A stretch of 50,156 bases of DNA from an uncultured cyanobacterium (GCA_937883785.1 CALGDE010000023.1:1-50156), one strand, 5' to 3'. Counted from the stretch's first letter, positions 6,586 through 15,313 are shown. Numbers and translations: made by a program. The notes: generated from the sequence alone by a model not told the origin.

Positions 6586-9500
6586 ATGGTTTCTCTTCGT
6601 TCTTCGGCTCTATTTTTTACCTTAACTAGCGGGTCCTGCTTCGGGCTGTGTGTTGCCACTTCCTTGCAAGGAGCCCATGCCCAGGTGGTGCCTAGCCCCA
6701 ACGACGCCCAAACCCAGGTCACCCAAACGGGCAATCAAATTCAAATTAACGGCGGCACGGCGTCGGGAGACGGACAAAACCTATTTCACAGCTTTTCTCA
6801 GTTTGATGTGCCCAGCGGCAGCACGGCTACCTTTGTGGTGGGTGGCGACATCAACACAGTGCTGGGGAGGGTTACGGGGGGATTCGCGTCAGTTATCGAC
6901 GGGCAAGTGCTGGTAACGGGAGCCAATACCAACTTGATTTTGATGAATCCGGCGGGGATGTTGTTTGGTCCCAATTCGTCCGTGTCCGTGCCGGGAAGTT
7001 TTACCGCCACCACCGCCAGTGGGGTGCAACTGGGCGATCGCTGGTGGAACGGCATCGGGCTCAATGATTACCAGGCTTTGAACGGGGCTCCCTCTAGCTT
7101 GGCGTTTACGGCGCTAAATCCCGGCGCCCTAGTCAGCAGTGGCAATCTTGTGGCTGGCGGTGACGTGCTCTTGTCGGGGGGCGTAACGGCGGTTACCGGC
7201 ACTGTTTCATCGTTGGGAACGATCTCGATCGCCAGCGTTCCTGGTCGCCAGCAGCTGACCCTGTCAGCCCCCGGCTCTCCCCTGAGCTTAAATATTGTCC
7301 CTCTGACTGCCAGCCCCAACTCTCTACTGTTCCAGCCTGCGGATTTACCTGCCTTGCTAACTGGGCGCACCGACACCACGGCCATTGGCTTGGTGCCCAA
7401 TGGCGACGGCAGCGTCACCCTGGTAGCTCGTAACACCCGCCTAAACCTATCACCAGGAACTTCCATTGTTTCCGGCGAGCTAACCGGTGATGCGGTGAGG
7501 ATTTTAGGGACTTCCACAGTGGATGTGCGAGGCAACCAGCGCATGGGCGACTGTGACCCAGCGGTGCAAAACTGCGACGACCCACCTGCTGGCGGCGGCG
7601 CAGATCCTGACGATCCGCCTGCCGGAGGGGGTGGCACTGACCCTAACGATCCGCCACCGAATAGGGGAGGCGGTACAGATCCTAATGATCCACCCTCTGG
7701 AGGGGGCGGTACAGATCCCAACAATCCGCCACCGGATGGTGCTGATCCAGGTAATCCACCTGCTGGCGGCGGCGCAGATCCTAATGTTCCACCGCCGGAC
7801 CAGGGGATGTTCCCCGGCGACAATTTGCCCGCCAGTGGCGAGGGGCAACCGCCAGCCGATGACCCCGGAGTCAACCCTGGAGCAAATGGTCCTGGTCCTG
7901 AACTGGATGCTCCCGAAGGAGGGCCAGTGGCTGATAACGGAGCCTTGGGACAGGGCGATCTCCCCCTAGAAGAACCCCTCTCAGGTAATGGTGGGGAACC
8001 CGGTGAGGTAGCGCTTGGTCCTGATTTGGGGCCAATGGACAATGATCGGGAGGACATGGATGATCGGGAAGATATGGAAGGCGTTTCAGAACCTCGGGAT
8101 GGGGAACCGCAGATTGGGAATCCCGATGAGCCGGTGATGATGGCGCTACCGCAGGAACTGGAAGGGAATCCCAACTTAGAGGGGGAAGTGCTGGATCGGC
8201 TGAATAACCAAGGGCAGCCAGAAACGGAGTTATTGCGGGCGATCGCCGGAGCCGAAGGGGATTTTGATGAGTCCTTGTCTGCTCCTTCGGAGGGAAGAGT
8301 ATCCACAGAGGGACCCGCCAGGCTAGGTAACGAGTTTGATGTGGACCCGGGCTCCATTAATGGGGGGCAATTGGATGGGTTAGGCGATCAGGGCATCCTC
8401 GCCATGGAAGACTCCCTAGGCGCTGAGCCTGGCGCAGGACTGGAGGGACAGCCTCGAGGGTCTGGCTCCTTTGAAGGTCCTTTAGAGGGGCCCCTAGAGC
8501 AGCCCCCCCAAGAACTGCCGCCGGAATCGGGTGGGGAGCTTGGTGATTTGGCAGCGGCGGAAGAGGGACCCTTAGGCGATCGCCGTTCCCTCCGCGGGGA
8601 CGGAGGCGATTTTGAGGCTGAAGGCTTGAGCAACGGTGAAGCGATCGCCCTGGGAAATGTGGGCTTAAATGCCAATGACTTGGCGGCCTTAAATCAAGGG
8701 GACTGGCAGGTGGGGAGCGAAGCCTCATCAGCCTTTGGCGCAGGGGACTTTGACGATGGCATTGGCTTGGTAGAGCAGGCTTGGGATCGTCAGTTTGATA
8801 ACTATGGGCTGGACCAAACCACCGTTCAAACCTTAAGTTCCACTAGCATTCGCGATAATTTATCGGTGATTGCTGAGCAAACGGGCGATCGCAGCGCTTT
8901 GGTCTACGTGATGCTCCAGCCCACGGGACTGGAACTGGTGATGATTGGTCCGGAAGGAAACCCTATTTTCCGCCGCATCCGAGGTGTCAGCCGCGACGAT
9001 GTCCTGAAAACTGCGTTCCAGTTTCGTGAAACCATCACCAACCCGGTTTTACGTCGCTCTGAGGTGTACAAGCAGCCTGCCCAAAAGCTGTACAACTGGA
9101 TTGTGCGGCCGCTGTTGCAGGACCTGGAGAAGCAAAATATTTCTACGCTGCTGTTTGCCCCCGATGCCGGGTTGCGATCGCTACCTTTTGCCGCCTTGCA
9201 CGATGGTGAAACCTTCCTGGTGGAGCGCTTTAGCTTAGGGGTTACCCCCAGCATTAACCTCACCGACACCAAGTACGTAGACCTGCGATCGGCGCCGGTG
9301 TTAGCTATGGGCGCGTCAGAATTTGGCGAAGGGCTGTCCCCATTGCCAGCGGTTCCGGTGGAGCTGGAAAGTATCGCCGGCACCGAACGCACCACTGAAA
9401 TTTTGCTCAACGACGAATTTACTGTGGACCAACTGCGCTCTGTTCGCGATCGCAACCCCGCCCCCATTGTTCACCTCGCCACCCACGGCGAATTTCAATC

Positions 9501-9972
9501 CGGCTCCCTAGATAACTCCTTTATTCAATTTTGGGGCGATGAGCGCTTGACCCTGGATCGTCTAAGGGAACTACAGTTCAATAGTCCCCAGGTGGAACTG
9601 CTAATCCTCAGCGCCTGCCGAACCGCCGTGGGTGACCCTAATGCAGAGCTGGGCTTTGCGGGGGTTTCCGTCCACGCGGGAGTTAAAAGCACCCTAGCCA
9701 GCGTTTGGTATGTGGCTGACGCCGGCACCTTAGCTTTGATAGATCAGTTTTATGACGCCTTGGGCAACGTTTCCACCAAATCCCAAAGCCTGCGCCAGGC
9801 CCAACTGGCGCTACTACGGGGAGATGTGCGTCTAGAAGCAGGAGCCCTGCGTACCCGAGGAAAACGTGCCATTAACTTACCCGCTGAATCCCTCGAACTT
9901 CTAGACTCTGGCACCGACCTGTCCCACCCTTACTATTGGGCTGGCTTCACCTTGATCGGCAGCCCTTGGTAA
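6586..9972 (+). CDS. exported TPS (FHA-type) domain - linker - CHAT protease fusion
   Basis: Read from ATG 6586 this is 1128 residues; a longer frame back to a TTG adds only a proline-rich lead. Residues 1-32 form a signal peptide ending AHA. Residues 35 to about 260 match the two-partner-secretion domain of filamentous haemagglutinins (QINGGTASGDGQNLFHSFSQF, NPAGMLFGPN). Residues 328-410 are repeats of the type PPAGGGADPNDPP. An acidic, Gly/Pro/Glu-rich linker follows to about 700. The C-terminal 370 residues are a CHAT domain, a caspase-like cysteine protease fold. The catalytic His is in HLATHGEF (H967) and the Cys in LSACRTAVG (C1011), and it ends HPYYWAGFTLIGSPW. TPS proteins leave through an outer-membrane TpsB pore, but none is encoded nearby. 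A secreted or surface CHAT protease is inferred. Its substrate is unknown. Confidence 0.88.
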   Translation: MVSLRSSALFFTLTSGSCFGLCVATSLQGAHAQVVPSPNDAQTQVTQTGNQIQINGGTASGDGQNLFHSFSQFDVPSGSTATFVVGGDINTVLGRVTGGFASVIDGQVLVTGANTNLILMNPAGMLFGPNSSVSVPGSFTATTASGVQLGDRWWNGIGLNDYQALNGAPSSLAFTALNPGALVSSGNLVAGGDVLLSGGVTAVTGTVSSLGTISIASVPGRQQLTLSAPGSPLSLNIVPLTASPNSLLFQPADLPALLTGRTDTTAIGLVPNGDGSVTLVARNTRLNLSPGTSIVSGELTGDAVRILGTSTVDVRGNQRMGDCDPAVQNCDDPPAGGGADPDDPPAGGGGTDPNDPPPNRGGGTDPNDPPSGGGGTDPNNPPPDGADPGNPPAGGGADPNVPPPDQGMFPGDNLPASGEGQPPADDPGVNPGANGPGPELDAPEGGPVADNGALGQGDLPLEEPLSGNGGEPGEVALGPDLGPMDNDREDMDDREDMEGVSEPRDGEPQIGNPDEPVMMALPQELEGNPNLEGEVLDRLNNQGQPETELLRAIAGAEGDFDESLSAPSEGRVSTEGPARLGNEFDVDPGSINGGQLDGLGDQGILAMEDSLGAEPGAGLEGQPRGSGSFEGPLEGPLEQPPQELPPESGGELGDLAAAEEGPLGDRRSLRGDGGDFEAEGLSNGEAIALGNVGLNANDLAALNQGDWQVGSEASSAFGAGDFDDGIGLVEQAWDRQFDNYGLDQTTVQTLSSTSIRDNLSVIAEQTGDRSALVYVMLQPTGLELVMIGPEGNPIFRRIRGVSRDDVLKTAFQFRETITNPVLRRSEVYKQPAQKLYNWIVRPLLQDLEKQNISTLLFAPDAGLRSLPFAALHDGETFLVERFSLGVTPSINLTDTKYVDLRSAPVLAMGASEFGEGLSPLPAVPVELESIAGTERTTEILLNDEFTVDQLRSVRDRNPAPIVHLATHGEFQSGSLDNSFIQFWGDERLTLDRLRELQFNSPQVELLILSACRTAVGDPNAELGFAGVSVHAGVKSTLASVWYVADAGTLALIDQFYDALGNVSTKSQSLRQAQLALLRGDVRLEAGALRTRGKRAINLPAESLELLDSGTDLSHPYYWAGFTLIGSPW
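7570..7815 (+). repeat. Pro/Gly/Asp-rich coding repeat in the TPS-CHAT gene
   Basis: About seven in-frame units of variable length encode PP(A/S/N)GGG(A/T)DPNDPP-like peptides. The units are near-identical at DNA level (GCGGCGGCGCAGATCCT recurs), which points to recent slippage or recombination. The repeat separates the secretion domain from the acidic linker. Confidence 0.8.
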
Positions 9973-10375
9973 GGGATGTTTCCCTAGATCGACAACTATA
10001 GCCATTCGCCTCAGCAACGAAACACCGTAGTCAGCTCAATAAAAAATAAGGCAATTTTAAGGTGCGCAATCAAAGCTACGTTAGTTCGATGGCACAAAAC
10101 TAGCTCAAATCCACTTTCCCCTTTATCAAGGAGGGGAAGACGATGCAACGTCTGTTTTTGGACTCAAACAGCATGTCTGGCGTAAGTCCTGCTGGTAAAG
10201 GCTTTCTCCCGCACTTCGACTCTGATCATGTTAATTCGCTAAATTAAAGCAATTTTTATTGCACTAAAGGTTCGATGCTGGGCATTCAATGTCGCTTTGA
10301 TTCGGAGAATTGGGTCGGCGCTAGCGCTCATCTGTGTGAATTGACTGTCACTAGGCATGCCCCCTAGTGGGTGTT
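9973..10375. other. 403-bp intergenic region between convergent genes
   Basis: No gene is visible. CTTTCCCC at 10114-10121 and GGGGAAG at 10133-10139 form a short hairpin between the convergent TPS-CHAT and scpB genes. Hairpins with this C-run/G-run form are common dispersed elements in cyanobacteria. It may act as a weak terminator. Confidence 0.4.
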
Positions 10376-11023
10376 CTACGTTGGTTCGCCGCCCACATTG
10401 ACCACTTCGGCATCAGTGGAAGGCACGGTTTCAGAAGCCTCGGCATCCTCTGAGTCTGATGCCGCAATCATCTCGCGGGCGGACTTAAGCACTAAACTAA
10501 GTTGCTCTGGATTATCTCCAGCACTGGTGTCCAACTGAAAATATCGGCGGAATTTGTCAGTCACCTGCACTGAAAATGATCGCCCACTGGGAAGCCGCCG
10601 CCGCTTAACAAACCCCTGGTCCACCAAATCATGGACCTGTTGATACGCTCCCGAACCCCGGATTTCTACTAGCTCCGACTGGGGGAGCGGTCCTTTTAAA
10701 GCCACCACGGCCAAGGTTCGCAGGGCACCGACGCCAATATTAGACGGCACCAGTTTTTCAATAAACGGCGTATAGGATTCGCGCAACTGCAAGCTATAGC
10801 CCCGATCTGCTTCCACCACCTCCAGGGCTCCGTTGCGGTGAACATAGTCCATCATTAAATCCACCAGCGCTGCCTCGATATCCTCCTTATCCTCGCCGGT
10901 GTAGTCCACTAACTCTGCCAAAGACACCGGCTGAGCCCGCAGGTACAAAACTGCCTCCAATGTGCCCGTTAAACTTTTATCCGTTGAATTTGTGTCCGTT
11001 ACATCCAAACCCTCTTCAGCCAC
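10376..11023 (-). CDS. scpB: segregation and condensation protein ScpB
   Basis: This 215-residue protein is a kleisin-associated winged-helix protein. With ScpA it forms the non-SMC part of the SMC condensin complex that compacts and separates chromosomes. The first winged helix is TGTLEAVLYLRAQPVSLAEL, followed by the ScpB signature ALRTLAVVALKGPLPQSELVEIRGSGAYQQVHDLVDQGFV (about residues 100-140). This corresponds to the family's EIRG motif. The last 40 residues are acidic and probably disordered. It is monocistronic; scpA is not in the window. A MITE-like element lies 55 bp upstream of its start and could affect its promoter. Confidence 0.92.
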   Translation of the reverse strand: MAEEGLDVTDTNSTDKSLTGTLEAVLYLRAQPVSLAELVDYTGEDKEDIEAALVDLMMDYVHRNGALEVVEADRGYSLQLRESYTPFIEKLVPSNIGVGALRTLAVVALKGPLPQSELVEIRGSGAYQQVHDLVDQGFVKRRRLPSGRSFSVQVTDKFRRYFQLDTSAGDNPEQLSLVLKSAREMIAASDSEDAEASETVPSTDAEVVNVGGEPT

Positions 11024-11858
11024 CTTTCCAGCCCCTTACTCACGTTCCTCGGTCAATGGTTTTCTATGGTTTTTCTAGGGCGTGTCGTCAATTAAGTGCC
11101 AGAAACCTTACACAGTGGGTAGTCCACGCCCTTTTAAAACAAAAAAATAGGGGCTGAAACCATTACGGTCAAAGACTTTGGAGTTTAAATGATGACAGCC
11201 CCTAGTAGTTCTTTACTTTATGTTGCCATTGTCTTGCCCTAACCTACGATCGCTCGCCGCCTACGCCATAAGTTGATGCCTTCAAGTCAAGGGCTTTCGA
11301 TGACATCTTTTGTATTGTCAAGATGCTTCTAACTCGACAATAAGGTTAAGGTTATGGGAAGCCCGGAGGGTGAAGTGAGAACAAAAAACGTAGATTGATG
11401 AAGGGATCGCAATAAACAGCGTGTTGTCTGTGGATACGGCTCATCTTTGAACGCAATGTCGCGTATTCCAATAGATGTTTTAGCGCTTACAGGATACCCA
11501 TCACGATCAACGTAGAATATCGGTGCATTTTACTGGGATCAAATTCGTAAACTTGAACGTTTTTGGTTTTGTTTTTTTATGATTACAGTGTCATCACTAA
11601 GAGTAATTTCCTATTGGTCTGTATTAAGCTCAAGTTAGGGAAGGGAAATCTTTTTACTGAAGCGCCCCAGCGGGCTGTCGCCGACCCATATTAGAAGCCT
11701 TGGTGTGTTGGGGAATACGCGCCTTCAAGGTGTCTTTACAGCAAAGGCATTAAGGGCTAGCCCTAATGGCTATTAATTTTGATATTTAACCGATGACACT
11801 TCCTAGCCGTAACCCAAGGTTATTCGGAAAGGACCGTTTTTAAAAAGGACCATTTTTA
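11024..11858. other. 835-bp intergenic region holding a MITE-like element
   Basis: This is the largest gene-free stretch, between the divergent scpB and phosphatase genes. The first part holds the MITE-like element at 11079-11201. The rest (11206-11827) is more AT-rich with no convincing open frame. It has a small palindrome, GGGCTAGCCC, at about 11756-11765. A decayed insertion sequence is possible but I see no transposase homology. Confidence 0.5.
11079..11201 (+). repeat. MITE-like element, copy A
   Basis: This 123-bp element is flanked on both sides by CTAG (11075-11078 and 11202-11205), a possible 4-bp target duplication fitting the YTAR target of IS5-group elements. Its ends are imperfect inverted repeats: GGCGTGTCGTCAATTAA on the left, and GGGCTGTCATCATTTAA on the right read on the other strand. 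It has no coding capacity. The sequence TTACACAGTGGG followed by CCCTTTTAAAA is shared with copy B at 31.4 kb. Confidence 0.6.
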
Positions 11859-11859
11859 A
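11828..11859 (+). repeat. 16-bp tandem duplication carrying the phosphatase ribosome-binding site
   Basis: Units at 11828-11843 and 11844-11859 read AAAGGACC(G/A)TTTTTAA and differ by one base. Each holds the Shine-Dalgarno-like AAAGGA. The last A of the second unit is the first base of the phosphatase ATG. Confidence 0.8.
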
Positions 11860-12632
11860 TGGGTGATTCCTCCAGAAAGATTGTAATTGGCGACGTGCAC
11901 GGGCAGTTTGATGCTTTGATGCAGCTTTTGGGGGCGATCGCCCCTAGCGGCGATGATCAGGTTTGCTTTGTTGGCGACTTAATTGATCGGGGTCCGAAAA
12001 GTGCCCATGTGGTGGACTTTGTGATGAACAGTCCCTACGATTGCTTGTTGGGCAACCATGAAAAAATGCTGTTGGACCTGCTCCAGGAGGGACCCCAACA
12101 GCAGCAGATTCTCCATTCTTGGATTATGAGTGGGGGGCAGGCGACCTTGATGAGCTATGAAGACCTGTTCCACAATCCGGGCATTCCGTCCAACCATATT
12201 GACTGGCTTGCGAAGCTTCCCCTGTACAAAGACTGGGGGGATTACTGGCTGGTGCATGCGGGGCTTGATCCGGCGCTGCCCATAGAATGCCAAACGGCTC
12301 AGCAGTTTTGCTGGATTCGCGACGCCTTCCACGCCTCCACCAAGCCTTACTTTGAAGATAAAACCATTGTCACCGGACATACAATCACGTTTACCTTGCC
12401 TGGCATTGAGCCGGGGGAGATTGTGCAGGGTAATGGGTGGATTGACATTGACACGGGGGCATATCATCCTCGCAGCGGTTGGATGACGGCGTTAGACGTG
12501 TCTAACGATTTGGTGTACCAGGTGAACGTTTACGAGCCCCAAACTCGGGTGTTGCCTTTTAAGGAAATTGTGCGCTCAATTAACCCTGAACAAATTCGCG
12601 ATCGCTCTGCCCAAGTCGCTGCATTTTCATAG
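11859..12632 (+). CDS. PPP-family serine/threonine protein phosphatase
   Basis: This is a 257-residue metallophosphoesterase. The three metal-binding blocks are present: GDVHG at residues 11-15, GDLIDRG at 39-45 and GNHEKM at 65-70. Later histidines fall in LVHAGLDP and VTGHT. This is the arrangement of bacterial PrpA/lambda-phosphatase-like enzymes and ApaH relatives. The length and motif spacing favour a small protein phosphatase rather than ApaH (Ap4A hydrolase), but the substrate cannot be read from the sequence. The start at 11859 is set by AAAGGA upstream in a duplicated 16-bp leader. It is convergent with the heptose genes that follow. Confidence 0.85.
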   Translation: MGDSSRKIVIGDVHGQFDALMQLLGAIAPSGDDQVCFVGDLIDRGPKSAHVVDFVMNSPYDCLLGNHEKMLLDLLQEGPQQQQILHSWIMSGGQATLMSYEDLFHNPGIPSNHIDWLAKLPLYKDWGDYWLVHAGLDPALPIECQTAQQFCWIRDAFHASTKPYFEDKTIVTGHTITFTLPGIEPGEIVQGNGWIDIDTGAYHPRSGWMTALDVSNDLVYQVNVYEPQTRVLPFKEIVRSINPEQIRDRSAQVAAFS

Positions 12633-12655
12633 CTGCTCCACCGCCACTGTATGGG

Positions 12656-13237
12656 CTAAGTTTGCCGTAGGATCCACTGAACCCCGTCTTTTAAGTCTGT
12701 CGCAATATAGTCCGGCTGGGCGGCGTGCTGATAAGTCCCTCCTAAAACGCGATCGCCATAGCCGGTCTGCACCAATACTCCTGTACAGCCAGCATTGTGG
12801 GCCAAGTCAATGTCGGTGGCTTTATCGCCAACCATAAAGCTGCGACCCAGGTCTAAATCAAAATCCCACGCCGCTGCCACCAGCATTCCAGTGTTGGGTT
12901 TGCGCCAGGTTCCGTAGCAAGTAAACTCAGGATTTTTTGCCCCCTCTGGAGCGCTGAGATAGGGACAATGGTGCACCGCATCTAGCTTTGCCCCCCCTTC
13001 GTCCCAAAGCAGTTGCGCCAGCCGTTTATGCAAATTTTCCACGTGTTCCAGGGGATAAAACCCCCGGGCGGGACCCGCCTGGTTAGAAGCCAAACAGCAG
13101 AAAATTCCGGCGTCGTTAAGTTGCTTCACGGCTTGCGCTGCCCCCGGGATTAAATGCAAGTCTTCCACCTTGTGGATGTACCCTGCTTCCTGGTTGAGAA
13201 CGCCGTCACGATCTAAAAAAACTGCCGCCCTAGACAC
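12656..13237 (-). CDS. gmhB: heptose-bisphosphate phosphatase-like HAD hydrolase (GmhB type)
   Basis: This 193-residue HAD-IIIA phosphatase resembles D-glycero-D-manno-heptose-1,7-bisphosphate 7-phosphatase. The motifs are FLDRDGVLN (nucleophile Asp), LASNQAG (motif II) and RKPNTGM with MVGDKATDID (motif III). A zinc-loop region, VHHCPYLS with TCYGTWRKP, is present as in GmhB. I take the GTG at 13237 as the start because SRAAVFLDRDG follows at once; a longer frame to 13303 only adds sequence overlapping the neighbour. The GTG overlaps the stop of the upstream heptosyltransferase by 8 bases, so the two are almost surely one operon. Histidinol-phosphatase activity is an alternative for this family. 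Confidence 0.85.
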   Translation of the reverse strand: MSRAAVFLDRDGVLNQEAGYIHKVEDLHLIPGAAQAVKQLNDAGIFCCLASNQAGPARGFYPLEHVENLHKRLAQLLWDEGGAKLDAVHHCPYLSAPEGAKNPEFTCYGTWRKPNTGMLVAAAWDFDLDLGRSFMVGDKATDIDLAHNAGCTGVLVQTGYGDRVLGGTYQHAAQPDYIATDLKDGVQWILRQT

Positions 13238-14189
13238 CCAGCTTCTCCAAAATAGCGGTGGGCGTAATATCGCCCATTTTGGCTGTGCTGGATTTGAGCC
13301 CAATAAATTTGTCGCTAGGGGGCAATAGCTTAGCCGGATCGGTGGGACCGAACAGGGCGATCGTGTAGGTACCCACTGCCACAGACACGTGCATAGGACC
13401 GCTGTCGGTACAAATCATTAGATTGGCTGAAGCGGCCATCGCAGCCAGTTGCCCAATATTGCCCGGCTTGGTGGTTTTGATGCCGGGGCAAACGGTGCGA
13501 ATTTGCTCCACAAACTCTCCGTCCTCAGGCCCCTCCACTAACACGATGGGCAGGTCCGGCTTGCGATCGCTCAAGGTGGCAATTACCGTTTTCCAGCTTT
13601 CCACCGGGTAAATCTTATCGATGCCCTTTTCCTTAGCCAGGGTGCTCGACCCCCCGTGGAGCAGCACATAGCCCGTATTCTTCACACCCAATTCCTTCTG
13701 GGCGGCCTCTGCCCACTCCAAATCTTCTTGGGGGACCTGAGCTGATAATGCGGGTCGCTCCGCATGAATCCCAAAGCCGTTCACCAGGTCGTGGTACATA
13801 TCCGCCGCATACTGGTCCTTTTTCAGGGGCACAGACTGGGTCAGAAACAACTTGCCGCTCCCTGCAAATCCCACTCGCGCTGGAATTCCCGTTAGCCACA
13901 GCAACAGCCCCACCGCCCACCGTTGCCCTAGAGACAGTACGGCGTCGTACTCGCGATCGCGAAGGGTGCCAATTAAATTTCCCCAATCTGCCGGGCTAGA
14001 GCGATCCTTGAAATCGAACGGAATCGTATCTCGCACCGGTTTACAAATGCGGTAGGCTGCTCGCGCCCGAGGTTCCACCACCACATCGATCGCCGCATTA
14101 GGATACTGTTCCTTGAGTTGGGACAAGGTGGGGAAGAATAAAACTTGATCGCCAATTCCACCGGGAACGAGGGCTAGAATTTGCATCAT
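13230..14189 (-). CDS. glycosyltransferase family 9, ADP-heptose:LPS heptosyltransferase type
   Basis: This 319-residue GT9 enzyme has the family start LALVPGGIGDQVLFFPTL (about residues 5-22) and the sugar-nucleotide binding end ICTDSGPMHVSVAVGTYTIALFGPTDP (about residues 260-285). GT9 enzymes move heptose or related sugars to lipopolysaccharide core or other surface glycans on the cytosolic face of the inner membrane. Its tight 8-base overlap with a heptose-phosphate phosphatase supports heptose chemistry. Cyanobacterial LPS usually lacks a classical heptose core, so the true acceptor is open. Two tandem ATGs (MMQIL) start the frame; the first is used here. Confidence 0.87.
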   Translation of the reverse strand: MMQILALVPGGIGDQVLFFPTLSQLKEQYPNAAIDVVVEPRARAAYRICKPVRDTIPFDFKDRSSPADWGNLIGTLRDREYDAVLSLGQRWAVGLLLWLTGIPARVGFAGSGKLFLTQSVPLKKDQYAADMYHDLVNGFGIHAERPALSAQVPQEDLEWAEAAQKELGVKNTGYVLLHGGSSTLAKEKGIDKIYPVESWKTVIATLSDRKPDLPIVLVEGPEDGEFVEQIRTVCPGIKTTKPGNIGQLAAMAASANLMICTDSGPMHVSVAVGTYTIALFGPTDPAKLLPPSDKFIGLKSSTAKMGDITPTAILEKLGV

Positions 14190-14348
14190 GGTTAAGGGAC
14201 CGGAGAAATCTAGTAAGGGGTTCGGGCTCTATTTAATCTAAGTATTCTAAGGGATAGGGGGATAGAATCACCTGCCACCTAGGTTTCAAGGGATGGAATT
14301 GTTTTATAGGTCTGTTTCACACTCACCGTCCTGCTTATTGTCCCACCC

Positions 14349-15251
14349 CTATTTTTGCCCCTGAGTTGCCAATGCCTTGGAACCGCTATTCGTTGTCGGG
14401 GGCTGTGATGGCGCTTCAGCAGGCTGGGGTTTGTCCGTGGGTTGGGATTTATCAGCGGAGTCGCCTACCGGCTTATGTGTGGAGATGTCAGAGGAGATAT
14501 CAGGCAAATCCATAAACTTGCGATAGGATCCACGCAGATCCTCCACCGCCACCTCATAAAACTGCTTTCCCAACTCTGGACTCGCTAAATTTGGATTGGA
14601 TCCCATGCGTCCGTCGGGATAATGGGCACGGAAGTCGGCGGCGCTGTAAATGCGATGCCCCCGAGGACCCACTTCCGGCTCCATAGGCTGACGCTTAACG
14701 GTTTCGGGATAAACGTACTGGGTCAAAGACACCTCGCTGGGGGTGGCGTGCCCCCCTTCCCCGTCGCCAAATTTTTCTTTCGCCAGCTTGTACGCCTGGG
14801 GACTCATAAACCAGTTCGCCAAATGACATCGCAAGGAATCCCCCTGGGGCACCGCCGGGTGGTAGCTTAACTCCCCATAAATTTCCTGGAACGCTGCTTT
14901 TAACGTGGCCATATTGCCGCCGTGCCCATTTACAAAAAAGAAGTGGTCAAAGCCATGTTTTGCGAGGGAAAATACGTAATCGCGCACCACGGCAATCAAA
15001 GTGGTGGGGCGCAGGCTAATGCTGCCGGGGAAATCCAGATGGTGCAGCGCCATGCCCACGTTAATGGTGGGACCCACGATCGCCCCCTCCTTCTCGCCAA
15101 TTCCCTTTGCCACCGCCTCGGCACAAATGGCATCAGTGCCGATCGCCCCTGTGGGACCGTGCTGCTCTGTGGAACCAATGGGAATAATAATGCCGGTGGA
15201 TTTTTCCAGGTAGGCTTCCACATCAGGCCAAGTCATCAGGTGTAGTTCCAT
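14349..15251 (-). CDS. creatininase-family amidohydrolase
   Basis: This 300-residue protein is of the creatininase/MftE/FAPy-deformylase family of two-metal hydrolases. Metal ligands appear in IPIGSTEQHGPTGAIGTDA (about residues 23-41), VNGHGGN and GEGGHATPSEVSLT. Family members hydrolyse cyclic or linear amides, including creatinine, guanylurea and formamidopyrimidines. The substrate here is unknown, and creatinine is unlikely in a cyanobacterium. The last 50 residues are low-complexity (Ser, Pro, Lys, Thr, Gln) and are not part of the fold. The upstream 165 bp before the beta-CASP gene holds two sets of short tandem repeats. Confidence 0.82.
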   Translation of the reverse strand: MELHLMTWPDVEAYLEKSTGIIIPIGSTEQHGPTGAIGTDAICAEAVAKGIGEKEGAIVGPTINVGMALHHLDFPGSISLRPTTLIAVVRDYVFSLAKHGFDHFFFVNGHGGNMATLKAAFQEIYGELSYHPAVPQGDSLRCHLANWFMSPQAYKLAKEKFGDGEGGHATPSEVSLTQYVYPETVKRQPMEPEVGPRGHRIYSAADFRAHYPDGRMGSNPNLASPELGKQFYEVAVEDLRGSYRKFMDLPDISSDISTHKPVGDSADKSQPTDKPQPAEAPSQPPTTNSGSKALATQGQK

Positions 15252-15280
15252 AGGGCGGGTAATGGGTGATTTATTTGGAA

Positions 15281-15313
15281 ACCTATCTGGTCTATCTGGA
15301 AAGCTATCTGGAA
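15281..15313. repeat. CTATCTGG triplicate repeat
   Basis: CTATCTGG occurs three times in about 30 bases just upstream of the creatininase-family start. No function is evident. It forms a cluster with the 18-bp repeat at 15351. Confidence 0.6.

Noticed and set aside
7068-8357. 429-codon minus-strand frame opposite the TPS-CHAT gene
   Set aside because: It mirrors the GC-rich, Pro/Gly-coding repeats of the real gene and has only low-complexity Ser/Pro/Gly sequence with no domain.
8357-9467. Further minus-strand frames opposite the TPS-CHAT gene
   Set aside because: No domain or ribosome-binding site, and the plus strand has clear CHAT motifs throughout.
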